Below, in pieces: positions 30,800 to 42,354 of a DNA stretch of 48,450 nucleotides. The stretch is from Chara braunii (taxonomy: Eukaryota > Streptophyta > Charophyceae > Charales > Characeae). Both the position numbers and the translations under genes were made by a program. Position 1 is the stretch's first letter, and every line of letters begins with the position of its first letter. The notes below the pieces were generated by a model. It was not told where the DNA came from and did no database searches. It worked only from the letters and a program-made list of their open reading frames with translations. The DNA lies in assembly GCA_003427395.1 (NCBI GenBank), contig BFEA01000544.1, positions 867,440 through 915,889 of the forward strand, given 5' to 3'.

Positions 30800-32838
30800 A
30801 TGGATGACTATCCGATGTATGGATTGCTTGTGGGGTTCTCCCTCTGGGGGACCCTCTGGCGTCTCCTCTTTCCCCTGTGGTTCTGGCACACTTTTACGTG
30901 TAGGGTAGACACCCGGGGTGGTACCTCCACTAAGCCATATTCGAAGGAGGAGGAGGAGAAGATGGCCACCATTCTGAGGGAAAGAAAAGAGAAGAAAGGG
31001 GCCAAGAAGAAGGCCCTACAGGAGGAGCAGGCGGCCAAGTTGAAGAAGATAGAGGAAGAGATGGCCAGAGAAAAGGGGAGAATAAAGAAAGAAGAAGAGG
31101 AAAAGTTGAAAGAGGTGGAAGAGAAAGAGGAGGAAGATGAAACGCCACTGCAAAGGAAGAGAGGGCAGTACAGTGGCAACAGAGATGATGAGATGGAGAA
31201 ATGGATTTCGGAGTGGGTCGCCAACTTATCCCTGGGCGAAGAAGAAGAAGTGGCNATGTATATCCCCAAGGATGATCAGGAAGCCGCTATGAAAGCTTGG
31301 GACGCAGAAGAAGATGTCATAAAGCGGCAAGCGATGGAAGATGAGAAGAGGATGGAGTGGAAACTGGCAGTGATGACGGAGAAGAAGAGGAGAGTGGACG
31401 CGGCAGCAGATGCGGCGGAGGAATTGGAGGAGGTAAAAAAGATATAAGAGCAATTAGCCACCCAGGCTGAACTCCCAAAGAAAATGGAGGTCATAGCCCG
31501 AAACGTTGCACGCTTAGCGCAAATTCAGGCAGAGCAGTATGACTTCAGTAGGAGTCAGCATATAGCTGTGCGTTCAATACGGTTGGGATTTCAGGACTTT
31601 GCTCGCGAATTAGGGGGAGCTGTAGGAGCCGAGGTGGGCCATCGCCTCGACAAGACTGAGCGGTTTTGTGTTGGCGCCATTGAAGGCGTCAAGGCGGCAG
31701 CTCCCAAGGAGGAAGAAACACATCCTCGCCGGGAGCCGGTCAAAGTCAAATTCCCTGATTCCTATAGTGGAAAATGGGAAGAAAACTTTGACGATTGGGA
31801 AGCCAATGTGAAGACCTATGTGCATCTGCAAGAGGTCTCCCCGGATCAGCATGTTCTAATTGCGATCCACGCGCTTAGAGATGAGGCTGCCAGCTTCGCA
31901 AGGTCCCTAGTTCGTGCTGCCAACTGCAATGATGATGCAGTTGCGTACTCGTCGTTCACTCCCCTCGTCGATTTCCTGAAGTTGCTGCGCGAGCGATTTG
32001 CTGATGTTGCTCGTAGTGTTAAAGCCTCAGATAGGCTGCAGACGATCCACTCTCGCCAGTGGAAGAGTGCTAGGGCACTCAAGAGCACAATTGATGAATT
32101 AGTGGTTGTACCTGACCACGGGGTCACTGACACCAGTTGGTTGCCCTCTTCTATCGGGCTATGTCCGAAGCGTTTCGAGGGCACTTCTTCGCGAAGAGCG
32201 AAGACCCTGCCACCACTTATGATTCTCTTAGCCGTGAGGTGGTAGCCTTCGAGGCAAAGTCCGTGTCAGTTTCCACTTTCTGGCACAAGGACTTGGATAA
32301 AGGCAAGAAGTGGAAAGGCCGCACTATCTCTGGGCAAGTGAAGACTAAGGATAGTCTTGTCCTAACTTTAGATCAGGGTAGTGTGGATGAGATCCCCTAC
32401 GACCAGATTGAGTGGGGGTTAGAGGAGGAGGACAACGATGTGGGCCAGGGGAGAACTTACGCTGCTGTCGCGGCTGGAGGGAGGCCGCAAGGAGGAGGAC
32501 GAGACCAGGGCCAAGGGGGACGGGCCTCAGGGAGCCGGTTTCAAGGCGATCAGGGGGTTGGCGGCAGAGGAGGAAACCGCCAAGCGGGAGGNAGGGGTCA
32601 AGGTCCCCCGCAAAATCGTCCTAGGAACAGGTCTCCCTATAGGGTAGGAGGATGGCACCCAGGGCTACCACAGGGTAGGCCTTGGGAAACTTTGGGTCTG
32701 GACCGGAGTCTATGGCAACAACGATTGGACCGGGGGCAGTGCATTTTCTGCGGTGACCCGGACCATATCATTAAATACTGTCCCAAGTATCGAGAGACCC
32801 GAACGGCTGCTCAAGAGTCAAAAGGCAGCCACCGGTAG
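30800..32838 (+). pseudogene. Gag, chromovirus 2
   Basis: ATG at 30800. A short hydrophobic N-terminus is followed by a Lys/Glu coiled coil (about 30950-31150). TAA at 31445-31447 interrupts; the same frame continues EQLATQAELPKK and the capsid-like part (VKFPDSYSGKWEENFDDWE). A frameshift lies near 32125. The last part (from about 32130) has a Gly/Arg/Gln-rich tract and the knuckle CIFCGDPDHIIKYC, then TAG at 32836. Single N bases at 31255 and 32592 do not change the frame. Gag binds and packages element RNA. Confidence 0.87.
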
Positions 32839-33560
32839 GGGTAGCAACTGCCCCTACCATAAGGCCATGTGGGGAAAATAGCGCTAGCCTGCAGGAGACT
32901 CCCACACCACATGTGCCTATGACAGAGGTTGCAGGCCGGTGTCTAGATAGCTATCCAGAGACTGCTTGTATTAGGGTCTCCCTAGACACCTCCCTCATAG
33001 GCGTGGCTGAAGAGTTGAAGGAGAGGATGCCTGCCTGGGCCAAGATGAAAAATGAGAATAAAGGGTAACTTATATTGGTAGATACAGATATTTTGAGATG
33101 TAGAGTTGGCGCCTTAGTGGATAGTGGAGCCACTCGTAGTTATATTAGTGGGAAGGCGCTGCAGAAGCTGAAGTTGCAGTTAAAAGTTCAAAAGTTAGCA
33201 GACCCTGTAGTCAGTATCCTTGCGGATAATCGCACGATGCGAGTAGAAGACTACGTAGAGGGAGTCCAGGCGTATTTCCGCGTAGAGAAGGATGGGAAAG
33301 CAGAGAAAGTTCTCCATTCCCTGACTCTCCTCGTAGAGGATAGCCTCCCATTCGATATAGTCTTGGGTATGGACTGGGGAGAGGCAGCCGGGGCCACACT
33401 CCACTTGAGGGAGCATGAGTGTAGGCTCCCTAGCTCGTCAGGCGACGTCAAGACTGCGCGTCTGTACCATGTGTCAGGAGTAGACAACTCCTTGGCACAT
33501 TGCTGCCTTAGCGCTCCTGCATTTGCACGATTAGTGAAAAGGGAGCAGCTAGAAGAATAG
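32835..33560 (+). pseudogene. Protease, chromovirus 2
   Basis: Pol begins in the -1 frame relative to gag (GTA at 32835, VGVATAPTIRP). A TAA lies at 33066; the frame then carries ALVDSGATRSYIS with the catalytic Asp, and FDIVLGMDW. It ends LVKREQLEE, then TAG at 33558, in frame with RT. Chromovirus 1 has no stop at the 33066 position, so that TAA is probably decay. Confidence 0.87.
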
Positions 33561-34037
33561 GTCTTCGTAGCCTATGTTAGGCCAATCACTGAGCCTAAGG
33601 AAGAGAAACCTATAGACCCTGCTATTGCCAAGTTGCTGGAAGAGTTTAAGGACTTAGCTGAGCCGCCGACAGGAACAGTGTCACGGCCCATCCAGCACCG
33701 TATTGAGATAGAGCCTGGCAGTAGAACTCCTAAGGGTGCTGTGTATAGGATGTCCCCGCGGGAGTTAGAGGAGCTTCGCAAGCAGTTGGACGAGCTCCTC
33801 GAGAAGGGTTGGATTAGGCCCAGTTCATCTCCCTTTGGAGCACCTGTTCTCTTTGTCCCCAAGAAGGAGGGAGAGCTAAGGATGTGTATAGACTATAGGG
33901 GTCTGAATGCTATTATAGTGAAGAATGCTGAACCACTCCCGAGGATAGACGATCTTCTAGATCGAGTGCAGGGGTGCAAGTATTTCTCTAAGATAGATTT
34001 GAAGTCCGGATATCATCAGATAGAGGGTTCACCCTGA
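33561..34037 (+). pseudogene. RT N-terminal part, chromovirus 2
   Basis: In the same frame as the protease after the [69 protein letters not shown] and [15 protein letters not shown] run of three G at 34025-34027, where chromovirus 1 supports two, shifts the frame and produces stops at 34036. Removing one base would rejoin it to the following segment. Confidence 0.92.
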
Positions 34038-36510
34038 TGATCAGTACAAAACCGCGTTCCGGACTAGATATGGGCATTATGAGTTTATAGTGATGCCCTT
34101 TGGACTAACCAATGCGCCAGCAACTTTCCAGCGGTGTATGAATGACTTGTTTAGGCCTTGGTTAGATAGATTTGTTGTAGTTTACTTAGATGACACTCTA
34201 GTGTTTAGTAAGACCCTCGANGAGCATCAGGGTCATCTCAGGCAGGTCTTGGAGAAGCTGAGGGAAGCTAACTTCAAGATCAACGCAAAGAAGTGCGAAT
34301 GGGCAAAGACCCAAGTTTTGTATTTAGGCCATGTCTTAGACGGAGACTGCATCAAGCTCGAAGACAGCAAGATTGCAGCGATTAGAGATTGGCCGACACC
34401 GCATACGTTGACAGAGTTGTGGTCGTTCTTAGGCCTAGCAAACTACTATAGGAAGTTCGTGAGGAACTTCTCCACCATCGCTGCGCCCCTTCGCAGATTG
34501 CTAAGGAAGGAGACCATCTGGAAGTGGGATAAGGACTGCACATCTGCTATGAAGAAGTTGAAACAGGCGTTGATCGAATATCCAGTCCTTAAAGTAGTCG
34601 ACCCGTCCTTGCCCTTTGTCGTCATTACGGACGCTAGTCAGTACGGCATAGGTGCTGTGTTGCAGCAAGACGATGGCCATGGTTATAGGCCCGTAGAGTT
34701 CATGTCCGCCAGAATGCCTTCAGAAAAGGTCGCGACATCTACCTATGAGAGAGAACTCTACGCTCTCAGGCAAGCCTTAGAACATTGGAAACACTACTTG
34801 CTTGGGAGACACTTCAAAGTCTATTCCGATCATGAGACGTTGAGATGGTTAAAGACGCAGGCCAAGATGACACCTAAGCTTACTAGGTGGGCCGCAGAGA
34901 TAGATCAGTATGACTTTGAGCTCAAGCCAGTCAAGGGAAAGTATAACGTAGTTGCGGATGCTCTGAGTAGGAGAGCTGATTACTTTGGGGCAATAGTGCA
35001 TTACCTAAACATAGGGAAGGACCAGCAGCAGAAGATTAGAGAAGCCTATGCGCAGGATCCTATCTATAGTGACCTCCTCAAGAAGGTCAAGGAGGCCCCA
35101 GAGACTGAGCCGAACTACCGCACTACTGAAGGGTTGCTCTTTGAGAAGACTAATGTATTTGACCGCCTGTGCATCCCCAATAGTGAAGAGGTCCGTAGTC
35201 TGATCTTGGGAGAATGCCACGACACAGAGGGTCATTTTGGTTGGCAAAAGACTTCAGCCAATCTGATGCGCGCATACATGTGGCCAGGGATGAAGAATGA
35301 CTGCGTAGAGTATGTCCGCAGTTGTAAAGTTTGTCAGCGTAATAAGACCAGGACGCGCGCCCCGCTAGGTCTTCTCAGACCCTTGCCCATTCCAGATCAG
35401 CCGGGAGACTCACTGTCCATCGACTTTATGGACACCCAAGTCAAAAGTAGGCATGGTAAGAGCCAAATCATGGTCATAGTTGACCGTTTTAGCAAATATG
35501 CAGTTTTTGTTCCCTTGCCGTCAGAGGCACGTACAGATTTAGTGATACAGAAGTTTTTTGACTGCTGGGTTAGTGAGAATGGAATCCCACTGTCAATAGT
35601 TAGCGATAGAGATAGTCGCTTCACCAGCCAGAAATGGCAAGAATTCATGGGAGTGTATGGATCTAAGTTGTTGATGTCGTCTGGCCGCCATCCTGAGACT
35701 AATGGTCAGAGAGAGCAGATGAACAAGATCCTACAGCAAGTTTTGCGCATGTACATTGGGCCAGATCAGATTAACTGGGATGAAATGTTACCGAAAGTAG
35801 CTAGTGCATATAATAACAGCGTGCATCTGTCCACCTGCCGCACTCCCAACGAACTGCACAAGTCCTTTAGACCACGCAGACCGTTTGAGGGACTCAACCG
35901 GGATCAGATTCACAAATTACCACCTGGGACCAGGGAGTTTGCTGTACAACACGAGAAAGAACTAGCTACTGTTGTAGAGAACCTCAGGAAAGCCCAACAC
36001 CGAATGATAGAGCAAGCCAACAAACATCGTCGCCCCTCACAGTTCCAAGTAGGCGACTTGGTCTGGGTCAGTTCTAAAGAGTTTGCACCTAAGGAGAACA
36101 TCTCGCAAAAGTTACTGCCCACCTATAGAGGACCGTGGCCAGTCCTAGAAGTCAAGGGTGGCGAGGATGGTCCATCCTACACCATTGAACTGCCCCTACA
36201 CCTCCACACCTACCCAGTTTTCCATGCGTCAAAGTTGCTGCCGTGCACAGTATGCAATCGGTTTCCATCTAGGCGATCTATGATCCCACCTGACATGGAC
36301 GGGAGATACGACATTGACGGCATCGTAGGTGAAGATGTGTTCAGAACCGGAGGTAGAGGTCGTCCTCAGAGACAGTACAAAGTCAGATTTTCATATCAAG
36401 AACCCGAAGACGACCGGTGGTTCACTAGAACTGAACTTCTAGAGACGGCTCCCGACATAGTCCGCGCCTACGAAAGAGATAGGAAAGGTAAAGGTCCTGC
36501 CTTGGATTGA
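34038..36510 (+). CDS. pol: Pol: RT C-terminal part, RNase H, integrase, chromodomain (chromovirus 2)
   Basis: An open stretch; from 34090 it gives 806 residues. RT active site YLDD at residues 32-35. RNase H acidic residues D181, the ERE at 220-222, and D247. VVADALSRR at 287-295. Integrase H377, H382, C412, C415 form the H2C2 site; the catalytic set is D445, D506 and E542 with 35 residues between the last two. GPWPVLEV at 681-688, HASKLL at 712-717, chromodomain-like end at about 735-795 ([28 protein letters not shown]). It stops at TGA. The codon at 34219-34221 has an N (residue 44). No start codon is needed because pol is made as a fusion. It looks the least damaged coding piece in the window. 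Confidence 0.95.
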
Positions 36511-36524
36511 AATTTTCTTGGAGG

Positions 36525-36548
36525 ACCTCAAATTTAGGCCGGCGAGAG
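36525..36548 (+). other. Polypurine tract region of chromovirus 2
   Basis: Positioned 15 bases after the pol stop. It contains GGCCGGCGAGAG directly before TGAAACAGC, matching the GGCCGGCAGGAA-TG arrangement of chromovirus 1. This sets the likely LTR start at 36549. Confidence 0.55.
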
Positions 36549-36759
36549 TGAAACAGCATTCACCGGTTTGCAGTAGCTGATGCAGATCCCAGGGCTCGAT
36601 CCCTAGATCCCCACCTTACCTGTGTACAGTATCTGTGTCAACCCGTAGAATTGAACCTGTGACCTGTACGACCGCCAGTGGTAGATAGGAGTTCGTAGGT
36701 CACAGGGTAGAAGGGATTCGAACTATAGACCTGTCGGGTAGGAGTCTAGACAGTCCATA

Positions 36760-36852
36760 GGTCGTAGCTGTAGACTGTCTGAAGGGTCAAGGTCGTAGCT
36801 GCTACTTACCTGAAAGGGCAAAGTCGTAGCTGCTACAGTACCGAAAGGCCAA
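36760..36852 (+). repeat. 31-bp tandem repeat, three units
   Basis: Each unit begins (G/A)GTCGTAGCTG and ends AGGGTCAA, AGGGCAA or AGGCCAA. Spacing is exactly 31 bp. It lies in the presumed U3 region of the LTR. Confidence 0.85.
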
Positions 36853-37447
36853 GATAGAGGTTTCTAGAAGTGGCCTTTCGGAGTCAGCCTACGTTAGACA
36901 GAGGCAAGTGGTCAAGTGGAGGCAGTCCACCTCGTACAGTCAGCAGTCCCAGTCCACCCAGTCCGGTCCAGTCAAGCAAGTATCGTCTGGGACTGTGTGC
37001 CCCACGGGCCAGGGGTTACCGCGCAGACCAACGCCTCACAGAAGTATAAATCAAGAGGCTGCGCCCAGCCATTCATTCATTCCTGCGGAAGCCATGAGGA
37101 AGCGCTGCCACAGCAGCTTGTGCGAGGAGGTCTGCAGCAGGCCTGAAGACAAACTGGGCGAGAGTGAAGCAGTGTAGCCATAGCGATAGGTAGCGGCAGC
37201 CATAGCTGCCATAGCTTAGTGTAGAGTGCAGTGTGTGTGTACTGTGTGAGTGTTCAGAGTGATGTGCGTGGGACATCCAGGGTGATCCAGAGTGTGAACA
37301 GTGAGTTGTTTGGGCGCACAGCCGCCATAGCCATTTGCAAGAGAACTCTTAGCTGGTTGCGATATCTCTGAGTACTGTTTGGGCGCAGGTCGCCGGTTTG
37401 CTGTATCGCTGTTTACATGCATGAAAAGTGTGTTTGAATTGAGTCTG

Positions 37448-37454
37448 ATTGCAC

Positions 37455-37499
<45 letters not shown>

Positions 37500-37525
37500 G
37501 ATTATTATTATTATTATTATTATTG
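37448..37525. repeat. (TTA)n microsatellite
   Basis: About 25 TTA/ATT units with a single G interruption near 37500. Confidence 0.95.
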
Positions 37526-37540
37526 CGAATTTTTATTGTA

Positions 37541-38195
37541 ACCGTGGCCCCAGCGCTTCAAAACACAACTGTGCAGACTTACTCACACCTCACGCATGCT
37601 CGACTAGTGAAGGGGCGACCTGAATCCCGAAGCGCATTGACATTCTGCTCATAAAATTTTGGGTGTGGAATCTACGTAGGTTATCCCGGTCTCTGCCTAT
37701 TTCTCTTCTTTCGAGAAACTACCGGTAGCGTTGTGGGCCATGACTGTCTGATTTGTACAACTTGCATGTTTGCATGGTCTTTTCTCAGATTGTGAACTCT
37801 TGCCTTTCCTCGTTTTCGTCTTTTGCTCCCCTTCTCCTCCTATGTGGGCTCCCCGCGTGCGTGTGTGTATGTATGTGAGTGTGTATGTGCGTACATCATG
37901 ATGCCGCACATGAGCTGTTTGCCTGCCGTGTGTATCTTCTTGGCTGTTTTGTGGGCAATCGCTGGCTTGGGAAGGAAAGAAACTAGAAGCAAAAAGTAAT
38001 GTGCCCTTTGATCTTGATCCCGATGGTGATTTGATGATGGGCTGCATACTACAAAATACGATGGACGGTTAGAGGGACGCATGATTGTATGTGGAATACC
38101 ATTCATTCCTCCCACAGTTCAGAGGGTTTGATTGTCTGTGGAAGTCGTAATGATTCCCGTTACACAACGAATGACATTAGAGGAACTCAAGCAAG
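37541..38195. other. Unassigned stretch
   Basis: Balanced composition with a GT-rich patch near 37857-37890. Short overlapping open frames on the minus strand show no domain. Nothing else seen. Confidence 0.45.
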
Positions 38196-38202
38196 TAAGG
38201 AA

Positions 38203-38399
38203 CGGGAGAGAGAGAGAGAGAGTCGAAGAGAGAGAGAGAGAGAAAGAGAGAGGGGTAGATAAAGACAGACAGACATACAAACACAGACAGACATACAAAG
38301 ACAGACAGACATACAAAGACAGACAGACACACAAAGACAGACAACCACACAAAGACAGACAACCACACAAAGACAGACAGACAAACAAACAGACAGACG

Positions 38400-38455
<56 letters not shown>

Positions 38456-38515
38456 CAGACAAACAGACAGATAGACAAACAAAGAGAGGGAGACAGAGAG
38501 AGGAAGGGGAAAGAA
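38203..38515. repeat. (GA)n and (ACAG)n microsatellite block
   Basis: (GA)n from about 38206 to 38255, then ACAGACAGACATACAA-type units and pure (ACAG)n (38405-38455), then GA-rich DNA. On the minus strand it reads as Ser-Val-Cys-Leu repeats, an artefact. Confidence 0.93.
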
Positions 38516-38990
38516 GAGGAAGAGAATAGGAGAAAGAGGAGGAAAAACGGTCGTGCTGCTCTAAACACTAGGTGCTAGTAGGAGAAGGGAGAAAAGAGAA
38601 AGGTGTACAATAATCATAGCTGAGCAGCTTGGGCGCAGGGCAGGTGATGGTGACAGCGGTCTTCGGGTAGGAGGCGCATGAAGAAGGGATCTAAGGAATG
38701 ATGAGAGGGGAGACGAGATACGTACCTGGTGCATGAAAGAAGGTCGTCTATGGTGTTGACGTCATGTACATTGGTCTTCAAAGTCTAAGTGAGCCTATTG
38801 CATGAATGCGGCTGTAGTAGGGTGGGCGAGTAATGTAGGCTGGACGCTGGGACCCAGATAGAGAAGAGCGGCATTGGATACTGTGTTGGTGTAGCCTGAG
38901 GGCTTGAACATAGGCTCACGAGTTCATTGTATTGCTCTTATTTTGGATGGAATCTTGGTGCATTTGCTGACGGGGGGATGGGTGGCCGCG
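38516..38990. other. Unassigned stretch
   Basis: Purine-rich to about 38600, then balanced. No gene, RNA or element end recognised. Confidence 0.4.
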
Positions 38991-40110
38991 CCTAACGCAC
39001 GCGCACCAGTATTCAAAGGCTCTTAACGTAGCCACGTCACAGGCTGACGTGGCGCCACGTTAGATCCAACATAGTGAGGGTAGAGGGTAGGTGCATGCCT
39101 GCTCTATGTCTTACATTTCTGGATTCCGTAGAAAATACTCCATAGCCACCGTGTTCTCTGTCACGGTAGACGGCCTTGTGAATGTTGACTTTGGTCATCA
39201 TGGATGGAGTAGGCGGAGTGTGCCCCTGAGAAGGTAAAGTGTGTGTCGGAAGGGTGTGAAATTTCTAAGGGCTAATCCCGATTCTGGTTGTCGAGCAACA
39301 GGAGGAGCTTCTCAATATTTTCGCAGGAGAGAGATTCGGCTCCCTCAAATTGATATCTGACGCGGCATGGAGGAGAGTTTTTTAGCAAGGTAAGGGTGTG
39401 TCGAATTTCTAATGGCTAATCCCGATTCTGGTTGACAAGCAACAAGAGGAGCTTCTCAATATTTTCGCAGGAGAAAGATTCGGCTCCCTCAAATTGATAT
39501 CTGATGCAGCATGTGGGAGAGTTTTAGCAAGGTGAGAGTCAGTATAGCGAAGATCGAAGTTGGTGAGTCAATTTTCTGAAAAGATGAAACAGGGCAATTG
39601 ATCGGGAAGGACGGAAATAAACAGCATAATTGGTCGTTGTCTTAGTTCTCAAGATCCCCGACTTCTGCTGTGGTTTTCCTGGGACACTTGATTGATGATG
39701 CTCGTGCATTGAAGAACACAACATTGTACTGACGTGCACTGGCGAGAGCATTCTCACATGGGACAATAAGCAATCAGATCGCGCCTAACGCACGCGCCTC
39801 TGTATTCAGAAGCTCTCAACGTCGTGACGTCACAGGATGACGTGTCCAACATAGTGAAGGATAGAGGGCAGGTGCATGCCAGCTCTATGTCTTTCATATC
39901 GCCTATGAGAATGTAAAGTGTGGATCGGAAGGTGTGGGGAAGTCTATAATGCAAAATAGCTAATGTTTCTTATAAATTTAGCAGGGGAGAGATTCAATGT
40001 TGAAATACACGGCTCCCTCAAATTGAAGTATGACGTGGCATGTGGGAGAGTTTAATAGAGGGGGGAGACAACATAGTGCAGATCGAAGTTAGTAAGTCAA
40101 TCTTCAGAAA
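38991..40110. repeat. Duplicated block (~780-bp spacing) with a 144-bp tandem repeat
   Basis: CGCGCCTAACGCACGCGC plus following text (ACGTCACAGG, CCAACATAGTGA, GGTGCATGCC, GCTCTATGTCTT) occurs near 38990 and again near 39781. Within the first copy a 144-bp unit (GCTAATCCCGATTCTGGTTG ... GGCTCCCTCAAATTGATATCTGA) is tandemly repeated at 39271 and 39415, with a third, diverged match near 39990-40040. No coding evidence. Confidence 0.8.
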
Positions 40111-40567
40111 AGATGGAACAGGCTAGTTGTCTTCATCGGGAAAGACGGAAGGAAGAAGCATAGAGATTCCAGAGTAAAAGACTAAAAGTGATAGGCGAGT
40201 ACAATCAAAGTAGACTAAGGAGTGGCGGTGTGTTAGAGCTCGTATTGGAACTTTCTAAATCTGGCAAGTGCTAGTTAAGTGATCGGAAGTGGCATCGGTC
40301 AAATTACCGGGTGGAAATGGTAATAAACACGGTTTCGAAATCGGCTGAGTATATCCAAAATAGATAAAATAGGACAGGGCGAAAGACAAATCGAGCAAAT
40401 TGTGAGACAAGATTTCCTGAATCCGTAGGAGGTGACTTAGGAAAATTTTTGGGTGATTACGGGATCGAAACCTGGCGAGTATAACGGAGGAAACCATCTT
40501 TGAACTTTGATCAGATCTAGAAAGATAAATGAGTGGACTCAAGAGAGGGTAGTCCTGTCCATTGGTA
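40111..40567. other. Unassigned stretch
   Basis: No feature found. A minus-strand open frame (40893-40255) runs through the tandem duplication on its right and has no recognisable domain. Confidence 0.4.
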
Positions 40568-40905
40568 CAGAGAGAAGCTGGGAAGGAAAACGGTATACAA
40601 GTGGGAGGAGGAGATTGGGATGGTGGAGAGGGGAGGGGTGGAGAAAGTTGGCGGCAAGATCGGTCAGTAAAGAACTCAAGGATATTTATGAAGACAATAC
40701 AGTGAAGACTCCTACTGTGATTGGCCATCAAAGCAAAAGAAGCTGGGAAGAGAAACGGTATACAAGTGGGAGGAGAAGACTGTGATGGTGGAGAGGGGAG
40801 GGGTGGAGAAAGCTGGCGGCAAGATTGGTCAGTAAAGAACTCGAGGATATTTTTGAAGACAATACAGTGAAGACTCCTACTGTGATTGGCCATCAGAGCA
40901 GAGGT
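40568..40905. repeat. 165-bp tandem duplication
   Basis: GCTGGGAAGGAAAACGGTAT (40577) recurs as GCTGGGAAGAGAAACGGTAT (40742). The two 165-bp copies share GGTGGAGAGGGGAGGGGTGG and ACAGTGAAGACTCCTACTGTG and differ at only a few positions, so the duplication is recent. Confidence 0.9.
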
Positions 40906-41028
40906 ATGTCATCGCCATTTGTACCCATCTCCTAATACCTCCATTCTCCTGATCCAAATACCTGGTTTCCGCCCAGTCTAAGTAAGAAAAAGGAGTTAAA
41001 AAAAAAAAAAAAAAAAAAGGGTAACAAA

Positions 41029-42354
41029 ATGAAGCTAAACATCAAAAGAGCGAAGGGCCCAGAATCGCTCCTGTTTTACCAAGGGGCGATGAGGCACTCC
41101 CTAATTCGTCACCTCGGAGCAGCCCCGTATTCACGACCGGGTCTGGGTCATGATACTCAGAGGATGGGAACGGGTTTTCGAGACATGAGACAGGGGGTTG
41201 CGCAGGAGGGAGGAAGTGTGCAAAGGATTGCATGGACAACAAAGAAAATATTACAGAAGAATCTGAATCAGGAAGGAGAGAATGAACGAAGAATAACAGG
41301 GATTGAAAGCTCAACATAGCAGTTAGGTTGGACTCATGAGCCCTCTCAGTCAGACCACCAAATTGGGCAAAAAATGTCACTAACGGACAGCATTTCACAG
41401 GACAGGGAAAGTAGGCTGACACCGCAGCAACTGCAGGATAGTCAACATTCGCAGCGGGAGGAAATGAGTGGGGATTACTCAGGCATGGAAGGGGAAATTC
41501 TGACGGAAGAAGAAAAGAACAGTATGATTAAGACATCTCAAGAGCAGGGGAAAACTCAACACATGGTTACCCCTACTTCGTCCAAATTGGTCGATTCTTC
41601 CTCTTCCCCTGGGTTAACTAATCAACCTCCATCTACCTCTTCGTCCAATATGGTCCAATCTCCCCCAGTGGGGATCAAACCATCTCAACCAACTTGGGCG
41701 CAGAGAGTGAGAGAGACACTGAATGACAGAACGTTGAACATCAACAGGGTGTCCATCGGTCCCTCTGGCACAAAAGGAGATGAACTCAAGGTCCCAATGA
41801 GAAATCTTTCCTCTACTAGAGCGTATTTTTTATCGCTCTTCCTACAGGCATCAGAGCAGGTTGTGATTGATCAAGGGGGAAGGAAAACTTTGATGAAGGC
41901 ATACCCAACAGACAAATTGGCAAAAAGGGATGCAGTGTACACTAAGCATGCTAGTAATTGGATCTTTTATGATTATGGAGCAACAAGATCAATGAATGAC
42001 AAAACGAAATGGATATGTAAAAGGTTAGAATCAATGAAGGATGGGCCGGATGCAGTTTTCGAACTTTTTTTAATTCAACCGGTGTCACCCACAGTCTTCA
42101 CAGTCATCAGTCTTTTTGAAAAAGACAAACAACAGATGGATGGCTGGAAGAAATTGAAATGGGAAGGGTCAGAAGTCCGAATTTATCCATGGCTGCCAAA
42201 AAAAATGGGTCCGGAGGAGAAAAGGGATCAATTAATGAAAGATTTTTATTGGGTAGAGCTAAGGCATATTCCAATCGAAATTCAAGCTGCATTCATATAC
42301 GATTTCGGTCAGCAATATAAGATAGTAGACTTCATTGACCCGCTGCCAACGTAA
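41029..42354 (+). pseudogene. LINE ORF1, N-terminal and central part
   Basis: One frame is open from ATG 41029, crossed by TAG at 41317, and again from ATG 41374 for 326 codons to TAA at 42352. A Ser/Gln-rich disordered start (to about residue 110) is followed by a folded part with WIFYDYGATRSMNDK, FELFLIQPV, VRIYPWLPKK and FYWVELRHIPIEIQAAFIYDFG. This resembles the DUF4283-type domain of plant LINE ORF1 and gag-like proteins. The true start could be either ATG. Confidence 0.75.

Larger units (their letters stand above)
30800..37540 (+). mobile_element. Ty3/gypsy chromovirus 2 (plus strand)
   Basis: Gag, protease, RT, RNase H, integrase and chromodomain in order, related to chromovirus 1 but clearly diverged. 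Coding breaks: TAA 31445, a frameshift near 32125, TAA 33066, TAG 33558 and one extra G at 34025-34027. A purine-rich tract (to 36548) and a probable 3' LTR follow. No 5' LTR or primer-binding site is visible, so the 5' end is lost, rearranged or unrecognised. The right limit is uncertain. Confidence 0.88.
36549..37540 (+). repeat. Probable 3' LTR of chromovirus 2
   Basis: Starts TGAAACAGCATTC. It contains three 31-bp units (36760, 36791, 36822; core GTCGTAGCTG), a TATAAAT at 37045 that could be the promoter, and then GC-balanced DNA. The right end is not clear; it may lie before or after the (TTA)n tract. No second copy is in the window, so the call rests on position and the polypurine tract. 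Confidence 0.5.

Noticed and set aside
36570-36620. tRNA-like GGGCTCGATCCC near the chromovirus 2 LTR
   Set aside because: No matching A-box or cloverleaf arms upstream.
38119-38578. Ser-Val-Cys-Leu repeat protein on the minus strand
   Set aside because: Pure translation of (ACAG)n; open in several frames.
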